Part shown: piece by piece, positions 45,105-53,911 of the stretch
How the letters are laid out: each line of letters opens with the position of its first letter
Position numbering within the stretch: position 1 is the stretch's first letter
Source of the DNA: Microvirga thermotolerans
GTDB taxonomy: Bacteria; Pseudomonadota; Alphaproteobacteria; Rhizobiales; Beijerinckiaceae
Reading direction: 5' to 3'
Length of the DNA: 64,000 nucleotides
Assembly (NCBI RefSeq): GCF_009363855.1
Contig: NZ_CP045423.1
Location: 2,324,001-2,388,000 of the forward strand
Notes under the pieces: generated by a model
Seen by the model: only the letters and a program-made list of their open reading frames with translations
What the model was told of the DNA's origin: nothing
The model's database searches: none
Translations under genes and position numbers: made by a program

Positions 45105-46016
45105 TCATTCGCCCCAGGCCGCTCCCTTGAGCGCGTCGAGGGGGATCTTGAGATAGCGCCTGCCGTGGCTTTCCGGCTCCGGCAGGCGGCCGCCGCGGAT
45201 GTTCACCTGGAGGGCATGCAGGATGAGGTTCGGCATCGGAAGCTCGCGGTCCCGCGCCTCGCGGAGCGCGACGAACTCCTCCTCCGTCCTCGCCTTGACG
45301 AGATGCGTGTTCTCCCGCCGCTGCTGTCCCACCGTGCTCTCCCAGCGCGGCTCGCGCCCGCCGGGCCTGTAGTCGTGCCCCGTGAACAGGCGCGTGTCGT
45401 CGGGAAGCGCCATGATGCGTTGGATGCTCCGCCACAGCGCCTTGGCCGAGCCGCCGGGGAAATCGGCACGGGCCGTGCCGCTGTCGGGCATGAAGAGCGT
45501 GTCGTGAACGAAGGCCGCATCACCGACCACATAGGTGATGGAGGCGAGCGTATGACCCGGGGTGAACATCACCTCCACGTCCAGGTTGCCGATCCTGAAT
45601 CGCTCGCCGTCGGCGAACAGCCTGTCCCACTGCGAGCCGTCGGTCGGGAAGCTGTCGGGCCAGTTGTAGATGCCTTTCCAGAGTTTCTGCACCTCCACCA
45701 CCTTCTCGCCGATGGCGGTGGGCGCGCCGGTCCTGTCCTTGAGGTATCCCGCCGCCGAGAAATGGTCCGCGTGGGGATGGGTGTCGAGGATCCACTCCAG
45801 GGCGTAGCCCTCGCGCTCGATGTGGGCGAGGATTTCGTCGGCCTGGATCGTCGCCGTCGCTCCGGACTTCGGGTCGAAATCGTGCACCGGGTCAATGACG
45901 GCGCAAGCCTTCGTCTCGGGGTCGGCCACCACGTACTGGATGCTGCCGGTGCGCTTCTCGTAGAAGCCCTTCACGATGGGGCGACCCTGCAGGGGCGATG
46001 AATGGCTGTGCGACAT
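45105..46016 (-). CDS. Persulfide-dioxygenase-like MBL-fold hydrolase 2 (Blh-type)
   Basis: The 303-residue paralogue of the hydrolase at 42211-43098 has THPHADH (His80, His82, Asp84, His85), FTPGHTLASITY, DTLFMPDSGTARADFPGG and GHDYRPGG. Long stretches can be aligned directly with the first copy, though many residues differ, so the duplication is not recent. It lies downstream of the YeeE/YedE genes on the same strand. ATG 46016 has GAGGAGAGGAG upstream and is preferred over an earlier in-frame start. Confidence 0.88.
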   Translation of the reverse strand: MSHSHSSPLQGRPIVKGFYEKRTGSIQYVVADPETKACAVIDPVHDFDPKSGATATIQADEILAHIEREGYALEWILDTHPHADHFSAAGYLKDRTGAPTAIGEKVVEVQKLWKGIYNWPDSFPTDGSQWDRLFADGERFRIGNLDVEVMFTPGHTLASITYVVGDAAFVHDTLFMPDSGTARADFPGGSAKALWRSIQRIMALPDDTRLFTGHDYRPGGREPRWESTVGQQRRENTHLVKARTEEEFVALREARDRELPMPNLILHALQVNIRGGRLPEPESHGRRYLKIPLDALKGAAWGE

Positions 46017-46092
46017 GGCGCGGCTCCTCTCCTCGGCGGACTGCAGGCTCACATAAGCCGCCGGGCGGGCACGGCCACCTTCCCCGTCCGGA

Positions 46093-46551
46093 TCAGCCGT
46101 CCGCCTCGGAGGCCCTGCGCCTGAAGGCAGCCTCGGGCCAATCGGCCGGCATCACCCGAAAGAGAGCCATGCCGGCGATCATCGACGCGACGAAGACGGG
46201 GACCTGCCACGGGCCGGCCAGCAGCATCGTCAGCGCAGGCCCGGGACAGAACCCGGCAAGCCCCCAGCCGATTCCGAACAGCGCGGCGCCCGCGAGCAGG
46301 CGCGGGTCCAGATCCCGCCGCGCCGGCACCTCGAGCCTCGGCGCGAGCAGGGGGACGCGGCGGCGCCGGGCGACAGCGAAGCCCAGAGCGGAAACGGCGA
46401 CCGCGCCTCCCATGACGAATGCGAGGCTCGGATCCCAGCGCCCGAAGAGATCGAGAAAGCCGATGACCTTGGCCGGGTTCACCATCTGGGACACGATGAG
46501 CCCGAGGCCGAAGATCAGACCCGACGCGAAGGCGGAGGCGATGAGCGGCAT
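46093..46551 (-). CDS. YeeE/YedE-family transporter, half 2 (DUF6691, PmpB-like)
   Basis: The 152-residue membrane protein has four hydrophobic helices. SGLIFGLGLIVSQMVNPAKVIGFLDLFG and FGIGWGLAGFCPGPALTMLL hold the conserved cysteine (GFCPGPAL) that relays thiosulfate or sulfane sulfur in YeeE-type channels. It pairs with the next gene upstream, three bases away. Together the two halves equal one YeeE protein. Confidence 0.9.
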   Translation of the reverse strand: MPLIASAFASGLIFGLGLIVSQMVNPAKVIGFLDLFGRWDPSLAFVMGGAVAVSALGFAVARRRRVPLLAPRLEVPARRDLDPRLLAGAALFGIGWGLAGFCPGPALTMLLAGPWQVPVFVASMIAGMALFRVMPADWPEAAFRRRASEADG

Positions 46552-46554
46552 GGC

Positions 46555-46980
46555 CTAGATTCCCAGGATGTGGCGGGTGACGAACACGGTGGCGACGGCC
46601 GTCGCCATGAAGATGCCGGTGGCTGCCAGCGAACGGGGCGAGGCGCGGCCGATGCCGCAGACTCCGTGGCCGCTCGTGCAGCCGGACCCGAGCCGGGTTC
46701 CGAATCCCACCAGCAACCCGGCGAGGACGAGCAGCCCCGGCGACGCCTCGATGGAGATCGCCGGCAGGACGCCGCCCGCCGCCACATGGACGAAGGGCGC
46801 GACGAGAAGACCGGCCAGAAAGGCGACGCGCCAGCCGACCTCGCCGCGAGCGGGGGAAAGCAGGCCGCCGAGGATGCCGCTGATCCCGGCCACGCGGCCA
46901 TTGAGGACGAGGAACAGGGCAACGGCGGCGCCGATCGTCAGGCCGCCGGCGAGAGCCGAAACGGGGGTGAACGTCTCCAT
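46555..46980 (-). CDS. YeeE/YedE-family transporter, half 1 (PmpA-like)
   Basis: The 141-residue membrane protein has the GLLVGFGTRLGSGCTSGHGVCGIGR motif of YeeE/YedE with Cys101 and Cys108. The family moves thiosulfate or related sulfur compounds. It lies between the ArsR-type regulator gene (79 bp upstream) and the second half, in one likely operon ending with the hydrolase paralogue. Confidence 0.9.
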   Translation of the reverse strand: METFTPVSALAGGLTIGAAVALFLVLNGRVAGISGILGGLLSPARGEVGWRVAFLAGLLVAPFVHVAAGGVLPAISIEASPGLLVLAGLLVGFGTRLGSGCTSGHGVCGIGRASPRSLAATGIFMATAVATVFVTRHILGI

Positions 46981-47059
46981 GGCAATTCCTCCGGACCATG
47001 GCCTGCCTGCACGGCAGCGGCCCGTCAGGCGGCGAACGGCTTGGGTCGCGACGGGCCTT

Positions 47060-47407
47060 TCAGTGCTTCGCGCCGTCCTTCTCCGGGCGGCAGTAGAGCC
47101 CGTAGAGGGTGGCGAAAAGCTGCTCCACGCGCGGGTCGTCGATCCGGTACCAGAGCGTCTGGCTCTCCCTGCGGAACGTGACGAGGCCTTCCTCGCGCAT
47201 CCGGGCCAGATGCTGCGACAGGGCCGATTGTGAGAGTCCCACCGCCTCCGCGAGGCCGTTCACGTTCGCCTCGCCCCATTCGACCAGCTTGCACAGGATC
47301 ATCAGCCGCCGCTCGTTGGCGAGCGCCCGCAGGACATTGGCCACCACCGTGGCCTTCTTCTCGAAAGTCTCCAGGTCGAGCTCGGAACCGGTCACTGCTG
47401 AACCCAC
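47060..47407 (-). CDS. bigR: ArsR-family sulfide/persulfide-responsive repressor (BigR/SqrR-like)
   Basis: The 115-residue winged-helix protein has the BigR pattern: ATVVANVLRALANERRLMILCKL, LSQSALSQHLARMREEGLV and YRIDDPRVEQLFATLYGLYC. Cys39 and Cys106 correspond to the pair that forms a tetrasulfide or disulfide and releases DNA in BigR and SqrR. It starts the minus-strand operon with the transporter halves and hydrolase 2. The start may be GTG 47407 or GTG 47395; neither has a strong ribosome site, and the promoter -10 is very close. Confidence 0.88.
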   Translation of the reverse strand: MGSAVTGSELDLETFEKKATVVANVLRALANERRLMILCKLVEWGEANVNGLAEAVGLSQSALSQHLARMREEGLVTFRRESQTLWYRIDDPRVEQLFATLYGLYCRPEKDGAKH

Positions 47408-47453
47408 TTTAATTCAGACTTATCTTATTTAGTGAAACCTAATTTTAAGTCAA
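47408..47453 (-). promoter_or_regulatory. Promoter and BigR-type operator of the regulator operon
   Basis: On the minus strand TTGACT (47453-47448), 16 bp, and TAAATA (47431-47426) are followed by a box starting CTAAATAAG (from 47432) and ending GAATTAAA (47408). This matches the promoter at 43133-43178 in spacing, in the -10 and in box position. The arrangement predicts autorepression by the adjacent ArsR-type protein. Confidence 0.72.
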
Positions 47454-47595
47454 GAACGCCAACGGGTCCGGGCTCGTGGGCCCTGGGCGGAAGCCTTCGC
47501 TTGGCTGCGCATGGAGGATAGCCTGAAAGCGGCGCCGAAGCCCATTTGGCCGGTGCCGCATCCATTGCCAGATCGCCGAAAAATCCGGGAAATCA

Positions 47596-47671
47596 TGGTG
47601 AGCGCGCTGGGACTCGAACCCAGGACCCTCTGATTAAAAGTCAGATGCTCTACCGGCTGAGCTACGCGCTC
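47596..47671 (-). tRNA. tRNA-Lys (TTT)
   Basis: The minus strand gives a 76-nt cloverleaf. The acceptor GAGCGCG pairs with CGCGCTC, the D stem is GCTC/GAGC, the anticodon loop CTTTTAA has anticodon TTT, and the T arm is CTGGG-TTCGAGT-CCCAG. CCA is encoded. It lies between the sulfide island and the transketolase-like gene. Confidence 0.97.
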
Positions 47672-47806
47672 CCAGAGGTGAGCCCGAAATAGGGGCTATC
47701 GGCTGGCGGGTCAATCAAAAAGGCCTAGTATGTGCTCCGAATTCCGCAACTGCGGAGCGGATTCGCCGCCGCGCAGGCGCGTCCGCTCCCGATTCTGGGC
47801 TCTCCC

Positions 47807-50200
47807 ATGACCGATCCCCGCCTGCCCTATCTCTCCGAGCTCGAGCGCAAGATCCTGTGGCTGTCGAGCTGGACGATCCACAACGCCAACCACGTCCGCC
47901 CGAACCGCGACGGGCTGAAGGTCGGGGGGCACCAGGCCTCTTCGGCCTCGCTGTCCACCATCATGACGGCTCTTTATCTCGCCGTGCTGCGCCCGGAGGA
48001 CCGGGTTGCGGTCAAGCCCCATGCGAGCCCCATCTTCCACGCCATCCAGTACCTCCTCGGCAACCAGACCCGGGAGAAGCTGGAGAACTTCCGCGGCTAC
48101 AAGGGGGCCCAGTCCTATCCCTCCCGCACCAAGGACATCGACGACGTGGACTTCTCCACCGGCTCGGTGGGCCTCGGCGTGGCGCAGACGCTCTTCGCGA
48201 GCCTCGTGCAGGACTACGTGAAGGCCCACGGCTGGCGGAAGAAGCACCCGGAAGGACGCATGATCGCCCTGGTGGGCGACGCGGAAATGGACGAGGGCAA
48301 CATCTTCGAGGCGCTGCTCGAGGGCTGGAAGCAGGGCCTGCGCAATACCTGGTGGATCATCGACTACAACCGCCAGAGCCTCGACGCGGTGGTCCGGGAA
48401 GGGCTCTACGCCCGCTTCGAGGCGCTCTTCCGCTCCTTCGGCTGGGACGTGGTGGTGCTCAAGCACGGCTCGCTGATGCAGGAGGCCTTCCGCGAGCCGG
48501 GGGGCGAGAAGCTGCGCGAATGGATCGATTCCTGTCCCAACCAGCTCTATTCCGCCCTCACCTTCCAGGGCGGGGCCGCCTGGCGCAGGCGCCTGCTCGA
48601 CGACCTGGGCGACCAGGGGCCCGTGACGCGCCTGATCGAGAAACGGTCCGACGAGGAGCTCGCACGCCTCATGGCGAATCTCGGCGGCCACGACCTGCCG
48701 AGCCTGCTGCAGGCCTTCGAGTCCATCGACCACGACCGCCCGACGGTGTTCATCGCCTACACCATCAAGGGATTCGGCCTGCCGCTCGCGGGGCACAAGG
48801 ACAACCATGCCGGCCTCCTGACTCCGGCCCAGATGGAAAGCTATCGCGCCAGCGCGAAGGTGCGGCCCGGGCACGAATGGGACAAGTTCGAGGGGCTGAC
48901 CCTTCCGCAGGAGGATCTCGAGCGCTTTCTCGCCTCCGTGCCGTTCAACGCGCACGGCCGCCGGCGCCACGAGGCGCCGAAGGTGCCGGTGCCGGCGGCG
49001 CTCCCCACCCCGCAGCAATCCTCCATGTCGACCCAGCAGGGCTTCGGACTCATCCTCAACGAGCTCGCCCGCTCCGGCGAGGCGCTCGCGGACCGCATCG
49101 TCACCACGTCCCCCGACGTGACCGTTTCCACCAATCTGGGCGGCTGGGTGAACCGTCGCGGCCTGTTCGCGCGGGAGGAGATGAAGGACGTCTTCCGGGC
49201 CGAGCGCATCCCCTCCACCTTCACCTGGGACTTCAGCCCGAAGGGCCAGCACATCGAGCTCGGCATCGCCGAGATGAACCTGTTCATCCTGCTCTCGGCG
49301 CTGGGCCTGTCCCATTCGCTGTTCGGCGAACGGCTCCTGCCCATCGGCACGCTCTACGATCCCTTCATCGCGCGCGGCCTCGATGCCCTGAACTATGCCT
49401 GCTACCAGGACGCCCGCTTCATCGTCGCCGCGACGCCCTCGGGCGTGACGCTCGCCCCGGAGGGCGGCGCCCACCAGTCCATCGGCACGCCGCTCATCGG
49501 CATGGCGCAGGACGGCCTGGCCTCCTTCGAGCCCGCCTTCGTGGACGAATTGTCGGTGATCCTCCGCTGGGCCTTCGACTATCTCCAGCGCGACGGGGAG
49601 GGCCAGCCCGACGAGCGCACGTGGCTCCGCGACGAGACGGGCGGGTCCGTGTACCTGCGCCTGTCGACCCGCACGGTCGACCAGCCGCAGCGGGAGATGA
49701 CGGCGGCGCTCGCCTCCGACATCGTGGACGGCGCCTACTGGATGCGCCGTCCGGGTCCCAACGCGCAGGTGGTGGTCGCCTACACGGGCGCGGTGGCGCC
49801 GGAGGCGATCGAGGCGGTCGGGCTGATGGCGGAGGACCGGCGGGACATCGGACTGCTCGCCATCACCTCCGCCGACAGGCTGAACGCCGGCTGGACGGCG
49901 GCGCAGCGGGCCCGCGAGCGCGGGCTCGTCCATGCCCGCAGCCACGTGGAGCGCCTGCTCGGCGAGCTGCCGCCCCATTGCGGGCTCGTGACGGTGCTCG
50001 ACGGCCATCCGGCCACCCTCGCCTGGCTCGGCTCCGTCATGGGCCACCGCACCCGCTCCCTCGGGGTGGAGCATTTCGGCCAGACCGGAACGGTGCAGGA
50101 CCTCTACCGCCACTTCGGCATCGACGCGCAGGGCATCATCGCCGCCGCCGAGATGATCGCGCCGGGGCGGCCGATCCGGCACCTGCGGGCGCTGGGGTAA
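47807..50200 (+). CDS. Transketolase-like / homodimeric pyruvate dehydrogenase E1-like protein
   Basis: The 797-residue ThDP enzyme resembles AceE-type E1. ThDP motif GDAEMDEGNIFEALLEGW runs to the Asn of IIDYN. The N-terminus is YLSELERKILWLSSWTIHNAN with GGHQASSASLSTIMTALY, the pyrimidine-domain segment is PKGQHIELGIAEMNLFILL, and a transketolase C-terminal domain follows. It is about 90 residues shorter than E. coli AceE, and no E2 or E3 gene is nearby. The substrate (pyruvate or another 2-oxo acid or ketose) cannot be fixed from sequence alone. ATG 47807 is used as start. Confidence 0.82.
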   Translation: MTDPRLPYLSELERKILWLSSWTIHNANHVRPNRDGLKVGGHQASSASLSTIMTALYLAVLRPEDRVAVKPHASPIFHAIQYLLGNQTREKLENFRGYKGAQSYPSRTKDIDDVDFSTGSVGLGVAQTLFASLVQDYVKAHGWRKKHPEGRMIALVGDAEMDEGNIFEALLEGWKQGLRNTWWIIDYNRQSLDAVVREGLYARFEALFRSFGWDVVVLKHGSLMQEAFREPGGEKLREWIDSCPNQLYSALTFQGGAAWRRRLLDDLGDQGPVTRLIEKRSDEELARLMANLGGHDLPSLLQAFESIDHDRPTVFIAYTIKGFGLPLAGHKDNHAGLLTPAQMESYRASAKVRPGHEWDKFEGLTLPQEDLERFLASVPFNAHGRRRHEAPKVPVPAALPTPQQSSMSTQQGFGLILNELARSGEALADRIVTTSPDVTVSTNLGGWVNRRGLFAREEMKDVFRAERIPSTFTWDFSPKGQHIELGIAEMNLFILLSALGLSHSLFGERLLPIGTLYDPFIARGLDALNYACYQDARFIVAATPSGVTLAPEGGAHQSIGTPLIGMAQDGLASFEPAFVDELSVILRWAFDYLQRDGEGQPDERTWLRDETGGSVYLRLSTRTVDQPQREMTAALASDIVDGAYWMRRPGPNAQVVVAYTGAVAPEAIEAVGLMAEDRRDIGLLAITSADRLNAGWTAAQRARERGLVHARSHVERLLGELPPHCGLVTVLDGHPATLAWLGSVMGHRTRSLGVEHFGQTGTVQDLYRHFGIDAQGIIAAAEMIAPGRPIRHLRALG

Positions 50201-50649
50201 GGGCAGGACTTCCACCGGGCGTTCTCATCCCGTCTTGCTGGCATGGCGGTTCCCGCGTTCGCGCCGGCAGGCCCGGCCATGCCGCCGGAGTTGAGCCGTG
50301 AGAAGCACGCACGCCGCCGCGTCCTCCGGGCGCGTGGGCCCGGAGGGGCGGCGGGGTCGAGGGGGCACGAGGATCGCTCCGGCTCGGGGGAAGGAAGGGG
50401 TGAAGGCAATGAGCCGCAGCGTCATCGCGCCCGGTTCTTTTCCGGCGGACCGGCGGCGGAGGCTCCGGGGATGGCCCGGACGCGGGGCGGCGTTGACGAA
50501 CGCCGGCGGCGCCGGACGGCCCGGAGCCCCGGCGGTGCCGGGGCCGCCCGCGGCCGGCGCGTGCGTGGCGCGCGGGCGCGGGACCGGTCCCGTCCCCGCA
50601 TTCGGCGACGCCTCGCGAGCGCGCCCCTCGGCGGGACGGGATGCGTCAC

Positions 50650-50693
50650 GATATAGCCGAGCTTGGCGCCGCTGTCAAGAACGAAAGCGGAAC
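50650..50693 (-). promoter_or_regulatory. Sigma-70 promoter overlapped by a LexA-like box
   Basis: On the minus strand TTGACA (50678-50673), a 17-bp spacer and TATATC (50655-50650) form a near-consensus promoter. Immediately upstream is GTTC-N7-GTTC (50693-50679), which is GAAC-N7-GAAC on the plus strand. That is the LexA (SOS) box type of alphaproteobacteria. It reads leftwards into the gene-less GC-rich region. Confidence 0.6.
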
Positions 50694-50825
50694 ATTATCG
50701 CGGACGCGCCCTGCCGGGACGCGCAGCGGGAGAGCCGTTGCCGTCGCGGGGCACGCTTCGCGGGGCCCGCCTGTCCGGACGGCGGCAGCCGCGGCGTCTT
50801 CGCCCTGCACCGCAGGGGTGATGGG

Positions 50826-50853
50826 TTCCGGGCTCGCCTGCGGCGCCCCGGAA
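50826..50853 (+). repeat. Intergenic palindromic repeat (TTCCGGG family)
   Basis: TTCCGGGCTCGCC, loop TGC, and GGCGCCCCGGAA form a hairpin followed by TGACG. It shares its outer arms and right border with the element at 28900-28932. Both lie at the 3' side of genes. Confidence 0.7.
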
Positions 50854-50946
50854 TGACGGAGGGCGAGGGAAGAGGGCGCATTCCCCCCGCCGATCCCGGG
50901 TCGCCCCCGGGATCCGTGCAGCGGGAAGCCTGCGCGTGCGGAGCGC

Positions 50947-52131
50947 TCAGTCGTCCTCGCCGCCGGTCGGGATGTTGTCCAGGTGCCGGCCTTCCTCGCC
51001 GTGGCCGTCGCTCTCGCCGCGGGCCCAGCCTTCCTTGATCTCGGCGATGTGGTCCTCCAGGCGCCCCTCGGCGATGGCCCTGCGCAGCCCGGCCATCAGG
51101 TCCTGGTAATAGGCCAGGTTGTTCCAGGTGAGGAGCATCATCCCGAGGATCTCGTTGGAGCGGACGAGATGATGCAGATAGGCGCGGGAATAGGCGTTCG
51201 CGGCCGCGCACTTGGATTCGGCATCGAGGGGCCGGATGTCCTCGGCATATTTGGCGTTGCGCAGGTTCATGCGCCCGTGGCGGGTGAAGACCTGGCCGTG
51301 GCGGCCTGCGCGGGTCGGCATCACGCAGTCGAACATGTCGACCCCGCGGCGCACCGCCTCGACGATGTCGTCCGGCGTGCCCACGCCCATCAGGTAGCGC
51401 GGCTTCTCCTTCGGCAGGTGCGGCTCGACGGTCTCGATCATCCGCAGCATCACGTCCTGCGGCTCGCCGACCGCGAGGCCGCCGATGGCATAGCCCTTGA
51501 GATCGAGCGCGGCGAGCTCCTTCGCGCTCTCGATGCGCAGCCGCTCCACCGCGCCGCCCTGGACGATGCCGAACATGGCCTTTCCGGGCTGCTCGCCGAA
51601 GGCGATGCGGCAGCGTTCCGCCCAGCGCAAGGAAAGGCGCATCGCCTTCTCCGCCACCTCGTCGGTGCACGGCAGGCGCACGCATTCGTCGAGCTGCATC
51701 TGGATGTCCGAGCCGAGGAGGCCCTGGATCTCGATAGAGCGCTCGGGCGTCATCACGTGGGTCGAGCCGTCGATGTGGGACTGGAAGGTGACGCCGGTCT
51801 CGTCGATCTTGCGCAGGGCTGCGAGGGACATGACCTGGAACCCGCCGGAATCGGTGAGGATCGGATAGGGCCAGTTCATGAACTTGTGCAGGCCGCCGAG
51901 CCGCGCCACGCGTTCCGCGCCGGGGCGCAGCATGAGGTGATAGGTGTTGCCGAGCACCACGTCCGCGCCGAGCGCCTTCACCTGGTCAGGATACATGGCC
52001 TTGACCGTCGCCGCCGTTCCCACCGGCATGAAGGCGGGCGTGCGGATCACGCCGCGCGGCATGCGGATCTCGCCGGTGCGGGCCATGCCGTCGGTCTTCG
52101 TCACGGTGAAGGTGAACTGCTCGGTGGTCAT
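50947..52131 (-). CDS. tgt: tRNA-guanine (queuine) transglycosylase
   Basis: The 394-residue enzyme inserts preQ1 at G34 of tRNAs with GUN anticodons. The catalytic Asp94 (LTDSGGFQ) and nucleophile Asp268 ([14 protein letters not shown]) are present, as is GGLAVGEP. The zinc site is altered: where E. coli has CDCYTC, residues 306-311 read SKCAAA, so two of three ligand cysteines are missing. The following YSRAYLHHL is kept. It is upstream-linked with queA on the same strand, 101 bp apart. Confidence 0.93.
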   Translation of the reverse strand: MTTEQFTFTVTKTDGMARTGEIRMPRGVIRTPAFMPVGTAATVKAMYPDQVKALGADVVLGNTYHLMLRPGAERVARLGGLHKFMNWPYPILTDSGGFQVMSLAALRKIDETGVTFQSHIDGSTHVMTPERSIEIQGLLGSDIQMQLDECVRLPCTDEVAEKAMRLSLRWAERCRIAFGEQPGKAMFGIVQGGAVERLRIESAKELAALDLKGYAIGGLAVGEPQDVMLRMIETVEPHLPKEKPRYLMGVGTPDDIVEAVRRGVDMFDCVMPTRAGRHGQVFTRHGRMNLRNAKYAEDIRPLDAESKCAAANAYSRAYLHHLVRSNEILGMMLLTWNNLAYYQDLMAGLRRAIAEGRLEDHIAEIKEGWARGESDGHGEEGRHLDNIPTGGEDD

Positions 52132-52232
52132 CGAAACCTCATTGGTCGTTCCCTGCCGGGGACGGCGAACGCCTCCGAAGGGAAAGGGAATTCATCTCAC
52201 GCCGCTGCGTCCCGTGAACCCTCTTCCAGGGC

Positions 52233-53336
52233 CTAGGGGTTGTCGGGGACGGTTCCCGGTCCGGCCCGGAACAGCAGGCTCGCATCGCCGTAGGAGTAGA
52301 ACCGGTAGCCCGCCTCGACGGCATGCGCATAGGCGGCGCGCATGGTGTCGAGACCCGAGAAGGCGGAGACCAGCATGAAGAGCGTCGAGCGCGGCAGGTG
52401 GAAATTGGTCATGAGCACATCCACCGCGCGGAAACGGTAGCCCGGCGTGATGAAGATGTCGGTGTCGCCGGAGAAGGGCTCGATCCTTCCGTCTTCGCGC
52501 GCCGCGCTTTCCAGCAGCCGGAGCGACGTGGTGCCGACGGCGACGATGCGCCCTCCCCGCGCCCGCACCTCGTTGAGGGCCTGCGCCGTCGCCGCGGCGA
52601 CGCTGCCCCATTCCGCGTGCATCCGGTGCTCGGCGGTATCCTCGGCCTTGACGGGCAGGAAGGTTCCGGCGCCCACATGGAGGGTCACGAAATGGCGGGC
52701 GATCCCCCGCTCGTCGAGGCGGCGGAAGAGGTCGTCCGTGAAATGCAGCCCGGCGGTCGGGGCCGCGACCGCGCCCTCGTCCCGGGCGTAGACGGTCTGG
52801 TAGTCGGTTCTGTCCTTCTCGTCCGTGGCGCGCTTTCCCGCGATGTAGGGCGGGAGCGGCAACTCGCCGAGCCGCGCGATGGCCTCGTCCAGGAACGGCC
52901 CGGCGAAGGAGAAGCGCAGGGTCACGTCCCCGCCCTCGCCCTTCGCCTCCACCTCCGCGTCGAGGCGCACCAGTTCGCAGGCCGTGCTCTCCGACGGCTC
53001 CCCGAAGCGGATCCGGTCGCCCACGTTGAGCTTCTTCGCGGGGCGCGCGAAGGCGCGCCAGCGGTCGCCACCCTCTCGCTTGTGCAGCATGATCTCGACC
53101 CGGGCGGCGGTCTCCTCCCGCACGCGCAGGCCGTAGAGACGGGAGGGAATGACCTTCGTGTCGTTCAGCACGAGCGCGTCGCCCGGGCGGAGAAGGTCCG
53201 GCAGGTCGCGGACGGTGCGATCCTCGAACGGGAGGCCCGGACGCACCACGAGCATGCGCGCCGAATCCCTCGGCTCCGCGGGACGGAGCGCGATGCGGTC
53301 TTCGGGAAGATGGAAATCGAAGAGGTCGACGCGCAT
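52233..53336 (-). CDS. queA: S-adenosylmethionine:tRNA ribosyltransferase-isomerase
   Basis: The 367-residue QueA transfers the ribose of SAM to preQ1 in tRNA, giving epoxyqueuosine. The family blocks [40 protein letters not shown] and [13 protein letters not shown] are present, with [14 protein letters not shown] near the C-terminus. It works one step after Tgt, which lies just downstream. Confidence 0.96.
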   Translation of the reverse strand: MRVDLFDFHLPEDRIALRPAEPRDSARMLVVRPGLPFEDRTVRDLPDLLRPGDALVLNDTKVIPSRLYGLRVREETAARVEIMLHKREGGDRWRAFARPAKKLNVGDRIRFGEPSESTACELVRLDAEVEAKGEGGDVTLRFSFAGPFLDEAIARLGELPLPPYIAGKRATDEKDRTDYQTVYARDEGAVAAPTAGLHFTDDLFRRLDERGIARHFVTLHVGAGTFLPVKAEDTAEHRMHAEWGSVAAATAQALNEVRARGGRIVAVGTTSLRLLESAAREDGRIEPFSGDTDIFITPGYRFRAVDVLMTNFHLPRSTLFMLVSAFSGLDTMRAAYAHAVEAGYRFYSYGDASLLFRAGPGTVPDNP

Positions 53337-53394
53337 GGGAAGCGGACCTGAACCGTCACGGCCGGGTCGTGTCCGCCGTGACGGAAGCAGGTTC

Positions 53395-53859
<465 letters not shown>

Positions 53860-53911
53860 TGGACTCTCCTGCTTATGGCTGCGGTTTCGAAGGAAATGCG
53901 TTCCTGCCCGA

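Larger units (their letters stand above)
50201..50946. other. GC-rich intergenic region with a regulated promoter but no recognised gene
   Basis: This 746-bp gap separates the convergent transketolase-like gene and tgt. The left 440 bp are extremely GC-rich with GGGACCGGTCCC-type palindromes. The one open frame downstream of the promoter at 50650-50693 would encode only an Arg/Pro-rich chain. A repeat unit lies at 50826-50853. I see no tmRNA, SRP or RNase P signature. Confidence 0.6.

Noticed and set aside
50201..50640. tmRNA, SRP RNA or RNase P RNA in the GC-rich gap
   Set aside because: None of the conserved signatures (tRNA-like ends, GGAAGCAG-type SRP loop, RNase P cores) could be found.
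50298..51038. A 246-codon plus-strand frame between the transketolase-like gene and tgt
   Set aside because: Arg/Gly/Pro-rich, overlaps the end of tgt on the other strand, no ribosome site and no recognisable domain.
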